Positions 26,385-35,291 are shown, counted from the first letter of the stretch. The stretch is DNA of 64,000 nt from Nocardia sienata NBRC 100364 (GCF_001613205.1 NZ_BDBX01000004.1:248001-312000), one strand, 5' to 3'. A program made the numbers and translations. The notes: generated from the sequence alone by a model not told the origin.

Positions 26385-26903
26385 ATGAGCTGGATCGCAC
26401 CCGCCGTACACCTCGCCGATACCGTGTCCACCGGTCCGGAACGCCCGATGCTGCAATCCTGGCTGGACCGCCATCGGCAGACACTGCTCGGGAAATGCGC
26501 CGGCCTGGACGCCGCCCGGCTCGCCTACCGCAGCGCGCCCCCCTCCGCGCTGTCCCTGCTCGGCCTGGTGCGGCATCTGGCCGAGGTGGAACGCGGCTGG
26601 TTGCGGATGGCCGCCGCCGGTGAGCAGCTGGACTACCTCTACTGTTCGGCCGCCGACCCCGACGGCGATATCGACAATGCCGGATCCGCCGATCCGGCCA
26701 CCGATTTCGCCGTGTACCGGCGCGAGATACGGTTGGCGGATGCGGCGGTGGCCGAGCTCGGGCTCGACCACCGCTGTCGCCACCCCAACGGGACCGAATA
26801 CAGCCTGCGCTGGGTATATCTGCATCTCATCGAGGAATACGCCCGCCACAACGGGCACGCGGACCTGCTCCGCGAACGGATCGACGGGCGTACCGGGGAC
26901 TGA
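26385..26903 (+). CDS. DinB-like / DUF664 protein
   Basis: 172 residues. The four-helix DinB/YfiT-type fold shows SLLGLVRHLAEVERGWLRM with the first metal-site His, and LRWVYLHLIEEYARHNGHADLLRERIDG with the second pair of His. Such proteins bind a divalent metal, and several actinobacterial relatives use mycothiol as co-substrate for thiol transfer. No neighbour clarifies its target. Confidence 0.85.
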   Translation: MSWIAPAVHLADTVSTGPERPMLQSWLDRHRQTLLGKCAGLDAARLAYRSAPPSALSLLGLVRHLAEVERGWLRMAAAGEQLDYLYCSAADPDGDIDNAGSADPATDFAVYRREIRLADAAVAELGLDHRCRHPNGTEYSLRWVYLHLIEEYARHNGHADLLRERIDGRTGD

Positions 26904-26915
26904 GCCCGGCCGGTG

Positions 26916-28673
26916 TCAGGCGAGGCTTCCGGCCGCGCGCAGCGCCGCCGCGATCCCGGCCGATTCCACCGAATCGCCGTGCGCACAGGACCATCCGGTC
27001 CGCCCGCCGCGCCGGTACTCGAGGTAGGCGATCGTATGACCGGCGACGGGGTGCCCGGTCAGGCTCAATACTTCGATCTCCCGCCCGGCCGCCGCGAGGG
27101 CCGCGAGCACCGCGGCCAACCGGTCGGCACCCGCGTGCTCGCTGTCGTGGGCCCGCCCGCCGACCACCAGACCGACCGTGACGACCTGCGCACCGGACGC
27201 ACCCGCCACCCGCAGATCCTTCAGTTGCACATCCGGCGGCTCGGCGGCATCGATATAGGACTCGTCGAACAGGGCGCGCAGCTCGGCGGCACTCACTTCG
27301 CCCCCGGTGCCGTCGGTATGGCCCTGTACCCGGCCGGCGAAATCGATCTGCAGCCGGCGCGGCAGGTCCAGCCCGTGTTCGGTGGCGAGCAGATAGGCGA
27401 TACCGCCCTTACCGGACTGCGAGTTGACCCGGACCACAGCGTCGTAACTACGGCCGATATCGGCCGGATCGATGGGCAGATACGGTATCCGCCATTCGAT
27501 CTCACGTTCGGGGCGTCCGGTAGCGGCCGCCCGGGCCCGGTGCTCGGCGAAACCCTTCTTGATGGCGTCCTGGTGAGTACCGGAGAACGCGGTGTGCACC
27601 AGATCGCCCACATAGGGATGGCGCGGGTGGACCGGCAGCCGGGTGCAGTACTCGACCGTGCGGCGGATCTCGTCGATATCGGAGAAATCGATCATGGGGT
27701 CCACGCCCTGGGCGTGCAGATTCAACGCGAGCGTGGCGATATCGACATTGCCGGTGCGCTCGCCGTTGCCGAATACACACCCTTCCACCCGCTGCGCGCC
27801 GGCCAGTACCGCCAGTTCGGCACAGGCGACACCGGTACCGCGATCGTTGTGCGGGTGCACCGACAGGATCACGCTGTCGCGGCGGGCGAGCGAGCGGTGC
27901 ATGTACTCGATCTGATCGGCGTACACATTGGGTGTCGCGATCTCCACGGTGGCCGGCAGGTTCAGGGTCACCGGCCGCTGTGGGGTGGCCTGCCACAGGT
28001 CGGTGACGCTGTCGCAGATCTCCAGCACATATCCGGGTTCGGTCTGGTTGAACACCTCCGGGGAGAACTGGAACCGCACGCGGGGCAGGTCGGCGGCGAA
28101 TTCCAGCACATCCCGCGCACCGGCCAGGATCAGCTCGCGGACGGCGTGAGCGTTCTTGCCGAGCACGGTGTCACGCCACATCGGCGCGGTGGCGGTGTAC
28201 AGGTGGATCACCACCTCGTTGTCCATCCCGCGTACCGAGTCCACGGTGCGCGCGATGAGATCGCGCCGGGCGGGGGTGAACACCACCGGCGTCACATCCG
28301 GCGGCACCGCGCCGGTATCGGCGAGCATCCGGACGAAATCGAAATCGGCCTTGGAGGCCGATGGGTAGCCGACCTCGATCTCCTTGTAGCCCATGGCGAC
28401 GAGCATGGTGAAGAACCGCATCTTGCGGTCCGGGTCCATCGGCTCGGCCAGAGCCTGATTACCGTCGCGCAGGTCCACCGGGACCCACAGCGGCGCGCGC
28501 TCGATCCGGGCCTGCGGCCAGCGGCGTTCGGTGACGGGTACGTCCACCCGGTCGTAGATGTCGCGGTATCGATACGAGGGCAACTGGGAGTGCCGCTGCC
28601 GGTACCACTCCGGCGCGTCGCCGGGAACCGCTCCGGCGGGGGTGTCGATGGTGGGGTGGGTCTGTGTGGTCAT
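26916..28673 (-). CDS. leuA: 2-Isopropylmalate synthase (LeuA)
   Basis: 585 residues from ATG at 28673. The catalytic TIM barrel (about 55-330) holds VDLRDGNQAL, LSVHPHNDRGTG with the metal-binding HxH, and GCVFGNGERTGN. The C-terminal allosteric domain (about 440-585) holds the leucine-binding lobe, with VKDL-like and HAG ADRL blocks. It condenses acetyl-CoA with 2-oxoisovalerate, the first step of leucine synthesis, and is feedback-inhibited by leucine. Upstream lie a short Leu-rich leader frame and a hairpin. Just before the ATG, GGGG-AACA-CCCC can fold over the ribosome site. Confidence 0.95.
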   Translation of the reverse strand: MTTQTHPTIDTPAGAVPGDAPEWYRQRHSQLPSYRYRDIYDRVDVPVTERRWPQARIERAPLWVPVDLRDGNQALAEPMDPDRKMRFFTMLVAMGYKEIEVGYPSASKADFDFVRMLADTGAVPPDVTPVVFTPARRDLIARTVDSVRGMDNEVVIHLYTATAPMWRDTVLGKNAHAVRELILAGARDVLEFAADLPRVRFQFSPEVFNQTEPGYVLEICDSVTDLWQATPQRPVTLNLPATVEIATPNVYADQIEYMHRSLARRDSVILSVHPHNDRGTGVACAELAVLAGAQRVEGCVFGNGERTGNVDIATLALNLHAQGVDPMIDFSDIDEIRRTVEYCTRLPVHPRHPYVGDLVHTAFSGTHQDAIKKGFAEHRARAAATGRPEREIEWRIPYLPIDPADIGRSYDAVVRVNSQSGKGGIAYLLATEHGLDLPRRLQIDFAGRVQGHTDGTGGEVSAAELRALFDESYIDAAEPPDVQLKDLRVAGASGAQVVTVGLVVGGRAHDSEHAGADRLAAVLAALAAAGREIEVLSLTGHPVAGHTIAYLEYRRGGRTGWSCAHGDSVESAGIAAALRAAGSLA

Positions 28674-28737
28674 GGGGTGTTCCCCGGTCTTCCTGTGCGT
28701 ACGGCCGTTCGGTGACGGTGACCGGCCGACGACAACC

Positions 28738-28775
28738 CCACGGCGGGGTGGCCGATCGTTCAGGCCCCGCCGTGG
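28738..28775 (-). promoter_or_regulatory. leuA attenuator hairpin
   Basis: CCACGGCGGGG (28775-28765 read on the minus strand) pairs perfectly with CCCCGCCGTGG (28748-28738) across a 16-base loop. The 5' arm lies inside the last codons of the leader peptide, so ribosome position decides whether it forms. Confidence 0.6.
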
Positions 28776-28804
28776 CGGTCGAGGAGAAGCTCCGGGTGCG
28801 ACAT
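28760..28804 (-). CDS. leuL: Leucine leader peptide for leuA
   Basis: A 14-residue frame, MSHPELLLDRHGGA, has three consecutive Leu codons (CTT CTC CTC) at positions 6-8. It begins 131 bases before the leuA ATG on the same strand. A TACAGT -10-like element ends seven bases before its ATG, so the mRNA could be leaderless, which fits the missing Shine-Dalgarno. Its final codons form the 5' arm of a perfect 11 bp hairpin. Together these fit transcription attenuation by leucyl-tRNA supply: stalling at the Leu codons would keep the hairpin open or favour another fold. Confidence 0.65.
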   Translation of the reverse strand: MSHPELLLDRHGGA

Positions 28805-28849
28805 GTGGCAGACTGTACACGACTCCTCAGACAAGTAGCGAGGTTCGAT

Positions 28850-29521
28850 ATGGTCTCCCAGGTACGACGGCACCCGCTGGCCGAACAGACGGCCGATCTG
28901 CTGCTGGCACGCATCCGGGCCGGCGAGTGGCCGCTCGGCCACCGGCTACCCGGCGAGACCACCCTCGCGGCCCAGCTGGGAGTCGGACGTTCGACGCTGC
29001 GCGAGGCGATTCGGGAACTCGCGGGACGCGGAGTGCTCACCAGCCGGCAGGGCGCCGGCGTGTTCGTCACGGCCCTGGATATCGCCGAAGACTGGGATAT
29101 CGTCGTGCGGCGCGCGACCATCGCCGCGGTGGTGGAAGCCCGGATGGCCATCGAAACCGAGGCCGCCGCCCTGGCCGCCCACCGGCGCACCCCCGCAGAT
29201 CTGCGGACGATCCGCCGCACCCTGGCCGGCCGCGCGGCCCCGGGCCTCTCGGTCTCCGAGTACGTCGATGCCGATACGGCCTTCCACCGCGCCGTGATCG
29301 TGGCCGCGCACAACGACATACTGATCCAGCTGTTCGACACCTTCCTGCCCCGGCTGCGGATCGCGATGATCGATATGCTGCACATCCGCCCGCTGCCCTC
29401 CCCGCCCGCCGACCACGCGGCGCACGAGCAACTCGCCGCCGCCATCGCCGCCCGCGACCCGGACACCGCGGCCGCACTCAGCCGGGACCATCTGCGCGCC
29501 ATCAAGGAGGCCTTCTCGTGA
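28850..29521 (+). CDS. GntR/FadR-family regulator
   Basis: 223 residues; ATG at 28850. The wHTH (8-75) has PGETTLAAQLGVGRSTLREAIRELAGRGVL, shown here in parts, and the C-terminal all-helical FCD domain (about 85-215) has AVVEARMAIETEAAALAA, DTAFHRAVIVAAHN and a late DHAAHEQLAAAI with metal-ligand His. It is divergent from the leuA leader and overlaps the following ABC gene by four bases (GTGA), so it probably governs that ATPase and perhaps leuA. Confidence 0.9.
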   Translation: MVSQVRRHPLAEQTADLLLARIRAGEWPLGHRLPGETTLAAQLGVGRSTLREAIRELAGRGVLTSRQGAGVFVTALDIAEDWDIVVRRATIAAVVEARMAIETEAAALAAHRRTPADLRTIRRTLAGRAAPGLSVSEYVDADTAFHRAVIVAAHNDILIQLFDTFLPRLRIAMIDMLHIRPLPSPPADHAAHEQLAAAIAARDPDTAAALSRDHLRAIKEAFS

Positions 29522-30333
29522 GCACACCGGTGCTCGAGCTGACCGATGTCACCTTCCAGCGCGACGGTAACCAGATCATCGACGGCATCTCGCTGACCGT
29601 GCGCGCCGGTGAACACTGGGCCCTGCTCGGCCCCAACGGCGCGGGCAAGAGCACGCTGCTGGGTTTCTGTGGCGCGGTGACCCACCCGACCACCGGCATC
29701 GTCCGAGTGCTCGGCGAGCAACTCGGCCGCGTCGAACTGCAGCGACTGCGGCGCTCGATCGGGCATGTCGACCCGCGGCACCCACTGCGCTCACCTCTTC
29801 CGGTGCGCGATGTGGCGCTGACCGGACTCACCGGGACGGTGGACATCCCGCCGCGCTGGACACCGACCGCCGCCCAGATCGCGGCGGCGACAGAGGCGCT
29901 CGACACGGTGGGAATGGCCGCGAAAGCCGAACGCTCCTGGTTCACCCTGTCCCAAGGGGAACGCGGACGAACCCTCATCGCCCGCGCGCTGATCACCGCA
30001 CCGCGCCTGCTGCTGCTCGACGAACCGACCACCGGACTGGATGTGGCCGCCCGGGAACAGTTGCTGCATACGATCGACGCGCTGGACCGGACCTACCCAG
30101 AACTCGCCTCGGTCCTGGTGACCCACCATCTCGAGGAGTTGCCGACGACGACCGGCCATGCGCTGCTGATCGCGAACGGGCGGACGGTCGCGGCGGGCCC
30201 GGCGGCCGAAACGATTACCACCGCATACATTTCCGCGGCATTCGATCATCCGGTGCGGGTCACCCGGGAGGGCGGCCGGTGGTCGGCGCGGTCCCCGCTG
30301 GCCCGGCCGGCCCCACCCGCTCTACACTCATAG
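29518..30333 (+). CDS. Stand-alone ABC-type ATPase
   Basis: 271 residues from a GTG inside the regulator's stop (GTGA), with AAGGAGG upstream. Walker A GPNGAGKST (38-46), signature LSQGERGRT, Walker B LLLLDEPTTG and the His switch VTHH are complete. The class resembles ModF/YlmA-type ATPases, often paired with molybdate or iron-type importers, but no permease or binding protein lies here, so it may supply energy to a distant system or act alone. Translational coupling to the GntR gene is clear from the overlap. Confidence 0.88.
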   Translation: MSTPVLELTDVTFQRDGNQIIDGISLTVRAGEHWALLGPNGAGKSTLLGFCGAVTHPTTGIVRVLGEQLGRVELQRLRRSIGHVDPRHPLRSPLPVRDVALTGLTGTVDIPPRWTPTAAQIAAATEALDTVGMAAKAERSWFTLSQGERGRTLIARALITAPRLLLLDEPTTGLDVAAREQLLHTIDALDRTYPELASVLVTHHLEELPTTTGHALLIANGRTVAAGPAAETITTAYISAAFDHPVRVTREGGRWSARSPLARPAPPALHS

Positions 30334-30363
30334 CCCACGACCAGGCTCTCCGCCTGTGTTAGA

Positions 30364-30383
30364 TACACGAAACAATGTGTGTA
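30364..30383. promoter_or_regulatory. Operator candidate before the QsdR-like gene
   Basis: TACAC and GTGTA flank a 10-base centre, and outer GTTA/TAAC letters extend the dyad. It lies directly before the regulator, so a leaderless, self-regulated transcript is likely. Confidence 0.45.
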
Positions 30384-30393
30384 CCATAACGTG

Positions 30394-30999
30394 GTGACCA
30401 CCGCGAGCCGCACCTCCAGACCGCCCGGCCGCCCGGCCTCGGCCACCCGCGAAGAAGTAGTAGCACTGGCCCGGCAGGCTTTCCTGGCCGGGGAACGGGT
30501 CGATATCCAGGCGATCGCCGCCCAGCTCAAGCTGAGCCGCGCCTCCATCTACCGCTGGTTCGGTTCCCGCGACGGCGTCCTCGGCGCCGTGCTGGCCGGG
30601 GAATTCGAATCCCTCATCGAACGCGCGGACGCCCGCCGGCGCGAATCGGGCGCCCGGCGCATCCTGAGCGTGCTCGACCGGGTCAACCGCTGGATGGCGG
30701 GTAACGAGCCGTTTCGCCAGTACTTCGAGAACGAGCCGCTGGCGGGTCTGCGCATCCTCACCGCGAGCGACGGCCCGGTCCAGCCGCGCATCCTCGTCGC
30801 GGTGGAGCAACTCATCACCCGGGCCGAGGAACAGGACGGCTACACACCCCAGCTGGAACGGTCGCTGCTCGCCTACTCCCTGGTGCGCCTGGGCGAGGCA
30901 TTCCTCTACCAGGACAATGTGACCGGGCTGCGCGGTGATGTGGACCGGCTGCACCAGGTGCAGACGGCTCTGCTGGGCATCGATCCACCCGGCAACTGA
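30394..30999 (+). CDS. TetR-family regulator, QsdR-like
   Basis: 201 residues if read from GTG 30394; GTGs at 30379 and 30391 also fit the frame. The later start leaves the 30364-30383 dyad as promoter DNA. The HTH (18-60) has RVDIQAIAAQLKLSRASIYRWFGSRDG, with recognition helix SRASIYRWFG, and the C-terminal half (QPRILVAVEQLITRAEE, LLAYSLVRLGEAFLYQDN) resembles QsdR, which controls a lactonase that degrades N-acyl-homoserine lactones in rhodococci. No lactonase gene is near, so the regulated genes are unknown. Confidence 0.82.
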   Translation: MTTASRTSRPPGRPASATREEVVALARQAFLAGERVDIQAIAAQLKLSRASIYRWFGSRDGVLGAVLAGEFESLIERADARRRESGARRILSVLDRVNRWMAGNEPFRQYFENEPLAGLRILTASDGPVQPRILVAVEQLITRAEEQDGYTPQLERSLLAYSLVRLGEAFLYQDNVTGLRGDVDRLHQVQTALLGIDPPGN

Positions 31000-31019
31000 T
31001 CACCGGCGAGGATCACGGC

Positions 31020-31580
31020 ATGGATCACGGAGCCGCGCCACTCGACGCCGCGGGACTGGTACTCGCCGCGGGCGCCGGCCGGCGTTTCGGAAAACCCAAG
31101 GCCGAGGTGCTGTTCGACGGCGAACGGCTGGTCGACCGGGCCGTGCGCCTGTTGCGCGACGGGGGTTGCGCTCGGGTGGTCGTGGTATCCGGCGCGATGG
31201 AGCTGCGGGTGCGCGGGGCGACGGTGGTGCACAATCCGCGGTGGGCGAGCGGGATGGGTTCCTCGCTGACCACCGGCCTGGTGGCAGTCCACGAAACTGC
31301 CGCCGTGGTCGTCCCCGTCGATATGCCGTGGCTCGGCGCCGAAGCCGTCCGCCGGCTGCTCGCCTGCGGCGCCCGCCTGGCGACCGCCACCTACGACGGC
31401 CGCCCCGGACATCCGGTGCTGCTCGGTGCCGAATACTTCGCGGCGGTGGCGGCCGAAGCGGTCGGCGATATCGGCGCGCGAAGATTCCTGGCCGCCAATT
31501 CCGAGCTGGTTCAGCAGGTGCCGTGCGACGGAACCGGCTCGCCCGACGACGTCGACACGCCGGAGGATCTGACACGGTGA
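31020..31580 (+). CDS. MobA/MocA-like molybdopterin nucleotidyltransferase
   Basis: 186 residues. The N-terminal LAAGAGRRFGKPK (15-27) is the nucleotide-binding loop of CMP/GMP-transferring enzymes that finish molybdenum cofactor; NPRWASGMGSSL and VVPVDMPWLGAEAV are the other two family blocks. It probably makes molybdopterin cytosine dinucleotide (MocA-like) for the hydroxylase encoded next to it. It runs convergent to xdhC and their 3' ends overlap by 70 bases. Confidence 0.88.
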   Translation: MDHGAAPLDAAGLVLAAGAGRRFGKPKAEVLFDGERLVDRAVRLLRDGGCARVVVVSGAMELRVRGATVVHNPRWASGMGSSLTTGLVAVHETAAVVVPVDMPWLGAEAVRRLLACGARLATATYDGRPGHPVLLGAEYFAAVAAEAVGDIGARRFLAANSELVQQVPCDGTGSPDDVDTPEDLTR

Positions 31581-32677
31581 TCGGCGGCGGGCACCGCGTC
31601 GGATTCCCGCGGTTCCGGCGGGGCGGTGTGGATCGGTCGCCGGGTGCCCGACAGCGAACGCGCCGACCCGCCGTGGCGCAGCGCGACGATCTCCGCGCCG
31701 ATGGCCAGGGCGGTCTCCTCCGGAGTCCGGCCGCCGAGTTGTAGCCCGATCGGGGACCGCAGCCGCGCGAGCTGCTCCTCGGTGACGCCGGCCTCGCGCA
31801 GCCGGGTGCGCCGCTCGGCGTCGGCGCGGCGCGAACCCATGGCGCCGATATAGGCGACCGGTCGCCGTAGCGCCTCGACCAGCACTGGAATATCGAACTT
31901 CGGGTCGTGGGTGAGCACGCACAGAACGGTCCGGGAATCCGCCGCGGTGGCACGGAGATAGCGATGCGGCCAGTCGGCGACCACCTCGTCGGCCTCCGGT
32001 AGCCGGGCGCGGTCGGCGAAGGCGGCCCGTCCCTCGCAGACCGTGACGTGATAGCCCAGCAGTTTCCCGACCCGGCAGAGCGCGGCCGCGAAGATATTCG
32101 CGCCGAAGACGATCATCCGCGGGGGTGTGGTGAACGCGGCGACGAAGATTTCCCGGGCGGCCGGGCCGCAACCGATCGTCCGCACATCGCTCGTGCCCTG
32201 ATGGAGTAGCGCGCGGGCCTGCTCCACCACCGGATCGGGCCAGTCCTCGCCGTCGGTGATCACCGCCTCGGCGGTCACCGCCGCCAGTGCCGCGGTGGTC
32301 AGGTCGCGGACCACCGCCACCGGCCGGGACGGGTCGAGCGCGGCCTCGACGACCCGATACTGCGGGGGCGTGATCCGCTGCACGAAGACATCGAGTTCGC
32401 CCCCGCAGGTCAGACCGACCGCGAACGCGTCGGAGTCGCTGTAGCCGAAGGTCTGTCGCGCCGGCTCTCCCGTGGCCAGAACCTGTGCGCACAATTCGTA
32501 CACCGCGCCTTCGACACAGCCGCCCGAAAGACTGCCGCGCACCCCGCCTGTCGCGTCCACCGCCATCGCCGCCCCCAGCGGCAGCGGCGCGCTCCCCCGG
32601 ACCGCCACCACGGTCGCCACCGCGTAGGCGACCCCCTCGGCGTGCCATCGGACCAGGTCTGCGGCCAGGTCGCGCAT
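31511..32677 (-). CDS. xdhC: XdhC-family molybdenum cofactor insertion factor
   Basis: 388 residues from ATG 32677, preceded by GGAGGTGAAG. The N-terminal XdhC domain carries VRGSAPLPLGAAM and GSLSGGCVEGAVY with the conserved Cys; the C-terminal Rossmann domain (about 210-330) has VFGANIFAAALCRVGKLLGY and YIGAMGSRR. XdhC binds Mo-cofactor, protects it while sulfuration occurs and inserts it into xanthine-dehydrogenase-type enzymes. It is divergent from the large subunit gene, sharing a 277-base promoter region, and overlaps the mocA-like gene tail to tail by 70 bases. Confidence 0.9.
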   Translation of the reverse strand: MRDLAADLVRWHAEGVAYAVATVVAVRGSAPLPLGAAMAVDATGGVRGSLSGGCVEGAVYELCAQVLATGEPARQTFGYSDSDAFAVGLTCGGELDVFVQRITPPQYRVVEAALDPSRPVAVVRDLTTAALAAVTAEAVITDGEDWPDPVVEQARALLHQGTSDVRTIGCGPAAREIFVAAFTTPPRMIVFGANIFAAALCRVGKLLGYHVTVCEGRAAFADRARLPEADEVVADWPHRYLRATAADSRTVLCVLTHDPKFDIPVLVEALRRPVAYIGAMGSRRADAERRTRLREAGVTEEQLARLRSPIGLQLGGRTPEETALAIGAEIVALRHGGSARSLSGTRRPIHTAPPEPRESDAVPAADHRVRSSGVSTSSGEPVPSHGTC

Positions 32678-32782
32678 CGCTTCACCTCCGCACCGCAACG
32701 TTGCCGTAAAATCAGGAACAACATGCGAGAATATCACTTCCGCAAATCGATATTGCAATTCTTGAAGACGACATATCCTGTA

Positions 32783-32812
32783 TTGACACTGCCGGAACGG
32801 CGATGCTAAACA
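32783..32812 (+). promoter_or_regulatory. Promoter for the Mo-hydroxylase operon
   Basis: TTGACA (32783-32788) and TAAACA (32807-32812) are separated by 18 bases within an AT-rich island in the xdhC/large-subunit gap. It matches a housekeeping-sigma promoter and leaves about 140 bases of leader before the ATG at 32955. Confidence 0.55.
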
Positions 32813-32954
32813 AGTGCTCAGCATCGGCGTGCCGAAACTCGGGCGCCCCGCCGCCGGTGCCCGTGACATCCCGCGAACGGAGGAACGGCCGGATGGGTCG
32901 AATCAGGCTGCCCCGCAGCGCCCCACACCACATTCCGACGCGACGGAGCCGACG

Positions 32955-35291
32955 ATGAGCACCACCGAGAAAACGACGGCCGTCGGCGCCCGGGTACCCC
33001 GGATCGAAGATCTGCGGCTGCTGACCGGCGCCGGAACGTTCGTCGACGACATCACCCGTCCCGGCATGGTGCACGCCTGCTTCGTCCGCAGCCCACTGCC
33101 CCGGGCCCGGATCACCGCGATCGACACCGCCGAGGCCGCCGCGCTCGAAGGGGTCGTCGCCGTCTACACGGCGGCGGATCTCAACCCGCGGGTCGGCGAG
33201 ATCTCCTACGCTCTGGACACTCCCGGCTTCCCGGAGGTGCCCCGCCCGCCACTGGCCGAGGGCGAGGTGCGCTTCGTCGGCGATCCGGTGGTGCTGGTCC
33301 TGGCGGCCGACCGGTACATCGCCGAGGACGCCGCCGAACTGGTGATCGTCGACTACGACCCGCTCGAACCCGTGGTCGACTACGAAACCGCCGCCAACGC
33401 CGGCGAACTCGTGCATGCCGAGCACGCCGGTAACTCGGCCGGCGGCCTGGCCGGGCGTGCCCCCGCCGACCTGGCCGCAGTCATGGACGCCGCCCCGCAC
33501 GTGGTCCGCCAGACCATCCATCAGCAGGCCTACGCGCCGGTGCCGCTGGAAACCCGCGGCGTGGTGGCGGAATGGACCGCCCCCACCGGCGAGATGACGA
33601 TCTGGACCTCCACCCAGTCACCGCATGAGGTGCGCGGCTTCTGCTCCCGGCTGCTCGGGATCGACGAGCACCGGGTCCGGGTCATCGTGCGCGACACCGG
33701 TGGTGGTTTCGGCCAAAAGGTGGCGCCGCAGCGCGAGGAGACCTGCGTGATGCTGGCCGCCCGCACCGTCCGGCACGCGGTGAAATGGATCGAGGACCGG
33801 CAGGAGAGCCTGATGGCGGCCGGTATGGCCCGCCACGAACACGGCGAGGTGGCCATGGCCTTCGACGAGGAGGGCCGTATCCTCGCCGCCACCATCGAAC
33901 ACGTCCAGAATGTGGGGGCCTATCCGATTCCGTCCCCGCTCACCTCCTCGATCGCGGTCGGCATGCTCTTCCCCGGGCCCTACCGGGTACCGGAAGCCGG
34001 TTTCAGTACCGCCTCCTACTACTCGAACACGGTGGGCCGGGTGGCCTATCGCGGTCCCTGGCAGTTCGAATCGGTCTCCCGGGAACTCCTGCTGGACACC
34101 GCCGCCCGCCGCCTCGGCCTGGACCCGGTCGAGCTGCGGCGCCGGAATATGCTCGGCCACAGCGAGATGCCGGTGGCCAACCCGAACGGGATGCCCTACT
34201 CCGACGCCTCACCGCGCGAGACCTTCGAGCAGGCGCTGCAGATCCTCGACTACGACGCCTTCCGGGCCGAACAGGCCGCCGCCCGCGCCGAAGGCCGTTA
34301 TCTCGGCGTCGGCACCTGCACCTATGTGGAACCCACCACCGGCGCCACCCCGTTCCTGAGCACCGAGGGCGCCACAATCCGGATCGCACCGACCGGCAAG
34401 GTGAACGTGTACCTGTCGGGCGGGTCGGCCGGCAACAGCCTGGAGACCACCGCTATCCAGCTCACCGCGGACGCGCTCGGTATCGATATCGCCGAGGTGC
34501 AGACCATCCAGGGCGATACCGCCGTCGCCCCGCAGGGCGGCGGAACCAACGGCAGCCGCTCGGGCTCGATGGCGGCGGGCGCCATCCGGCAGACCGCGCA
34601 GGTGCTGCGCGAACGGATCATCGCGATCGCGGCGAAACAGCTCGGCGTCGCCGTCGAGGAGGTGGAATTCGCCCACGGCCGGGCCGGGGTGCCGGATACG
34701 GAGAAGTCCCTGTCGCTGGCCGATATCGCGCAGATCGCCTACTACCAGACCGAGTTGCTGCCGCCCGGCGTACCACCGGGACTGGAGGCCACCGGCCGCC
34801 ACCGCGCCGACCAGCTGATGATCTGGGCCAACGCCACCCATGTGTGCACCTGCGAGGTCGATATCGAGACCGGGCACGTCACCCTGTTGCGCTTCGTGGT
34901 CAGCGAGGACGTCGGGCCGATGATCAACCCGAATGTCGTGGAGGGCCAGATCTACGGTGGCACCGTCCAGGGCATCGGCGGCGCACTCTACGAGCACCTC
35001 GCCTACGACGACGACGGCAATCCTGTGACCACCACGTTCCTGGACTACCTGCTGCCCACCGCCACCGAGGTACCCGAGATCGAACTCGGGCACATCGAGA
35101 CCCCGAGCACCGGGCCGGGCGGGTTCAAGGGTGTCGGCGAGGGTGGTGCCATCGGGGCGACGCCCGCGGTACTCAATGCCGTCGCCGACGCGCTGGCACC
35201 GTTCGGTGTCGAGATCGACCGGCTTCCCCTCTCCCCCGCCCGCATCGTCGCGATGATCGAGGCGAGCGGCACACCGGAGGTCACCGCATGA
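32955..35291 (+). CDS. Molybdenum hydroxylase large (Mo-binding) subunit, form II CoxL-like
   Basis: 778 residues from ATG 32955; the frame opens 47 codons earlier but that stretch looks non-coding. Mo-site blocks are VRDTGGGFGQK, AYRGPWQ (364-370), GGSAGNSLET and the catalytic base Glu729 in GVGEGGAIGA. True CO dehydrogenase (form I) has AYxCSFR with the Cu-binding Cys; AYRG belongs to form II, so CO oxidation is unlikely. It should hydroxylate an aldehyde, aromatic ring or N-heterocycle. The stop overlaps the next start (ATGA). Confidence 0.9.
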   Translation: MSTTEKTTAVGARVPRIEDLRLLTGAGTFVDDITRPGMVHACFVRSPLPRARITAIDTAEAAALEGVVAVYTAADLNPRVGEISYALDTPGFPEVPRPPLAEGEVRFVGDPVVLVLAADRYIAEDAAELVIVDYDPLEPVVDYETAANAGELVHAEHAGNSAGGLAGRAPADLAAVMDAAPHVVRQTIHQQAYAPVPLETRGVVAEWTAPTGEMTIWTSTQSPHEVRGFCSRLLGIDEHRVRVIVRDTGGGFGQKVAPQREETCVMLAARTVRHAVKWIEDRQESLMAAGMARHEHGEVAMAFDEEGRILAATIEHVQNVGAYPIPSPLTSSIAVGMLFPGPYRVPEAGFSTASYYSNTVGRVAYRGPWQFESVSRELLLDTAARRLGLDPVELRRRNMLGHSEMPVANPNGMPYSDASPRETFEQALQILDYDAFRAEQAAARAEGRYLGVGTCTYVEPTTGATPFLSTEGATIRIAPTGKVNVYLSGGSAGNSLETTAIQLTADALGIDIAEVQTIQGDTAVAPQGGGTNGSRSGSMAAGAIRQTAQVLRERIIAIAAKQLGVAVEEVEFAHGRAGVPDTEKSLSLADIAQIAYYQTELLPPGVPPGLEATGRHRADQLMIWANATHVCTCEVDIETGHVTLLRFVVSEDVGPMINPNVVEGQIYGGTVQGIGGALYEHLAYDDDGNPVTTTFLDYLLPTATEVPEIELGHIETPSTGPGGFKGVGEGGAIGATPAVLNAVADALAPFGVEIDRLPLSPARIVAMIEASGTPEVTA

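Noticed and set aside
24433..26484. Minus-strand frame of 683 codons opposite the acyl-CoA dehydrogenase
   Set aside because: Shadow of a well-conserved gene, no recognisable fold.
26913..28715. Plus-strand frame of 600 codons opposite leuA
   Set aside because: Antisense artefact; leuA motifs are unambiguous.
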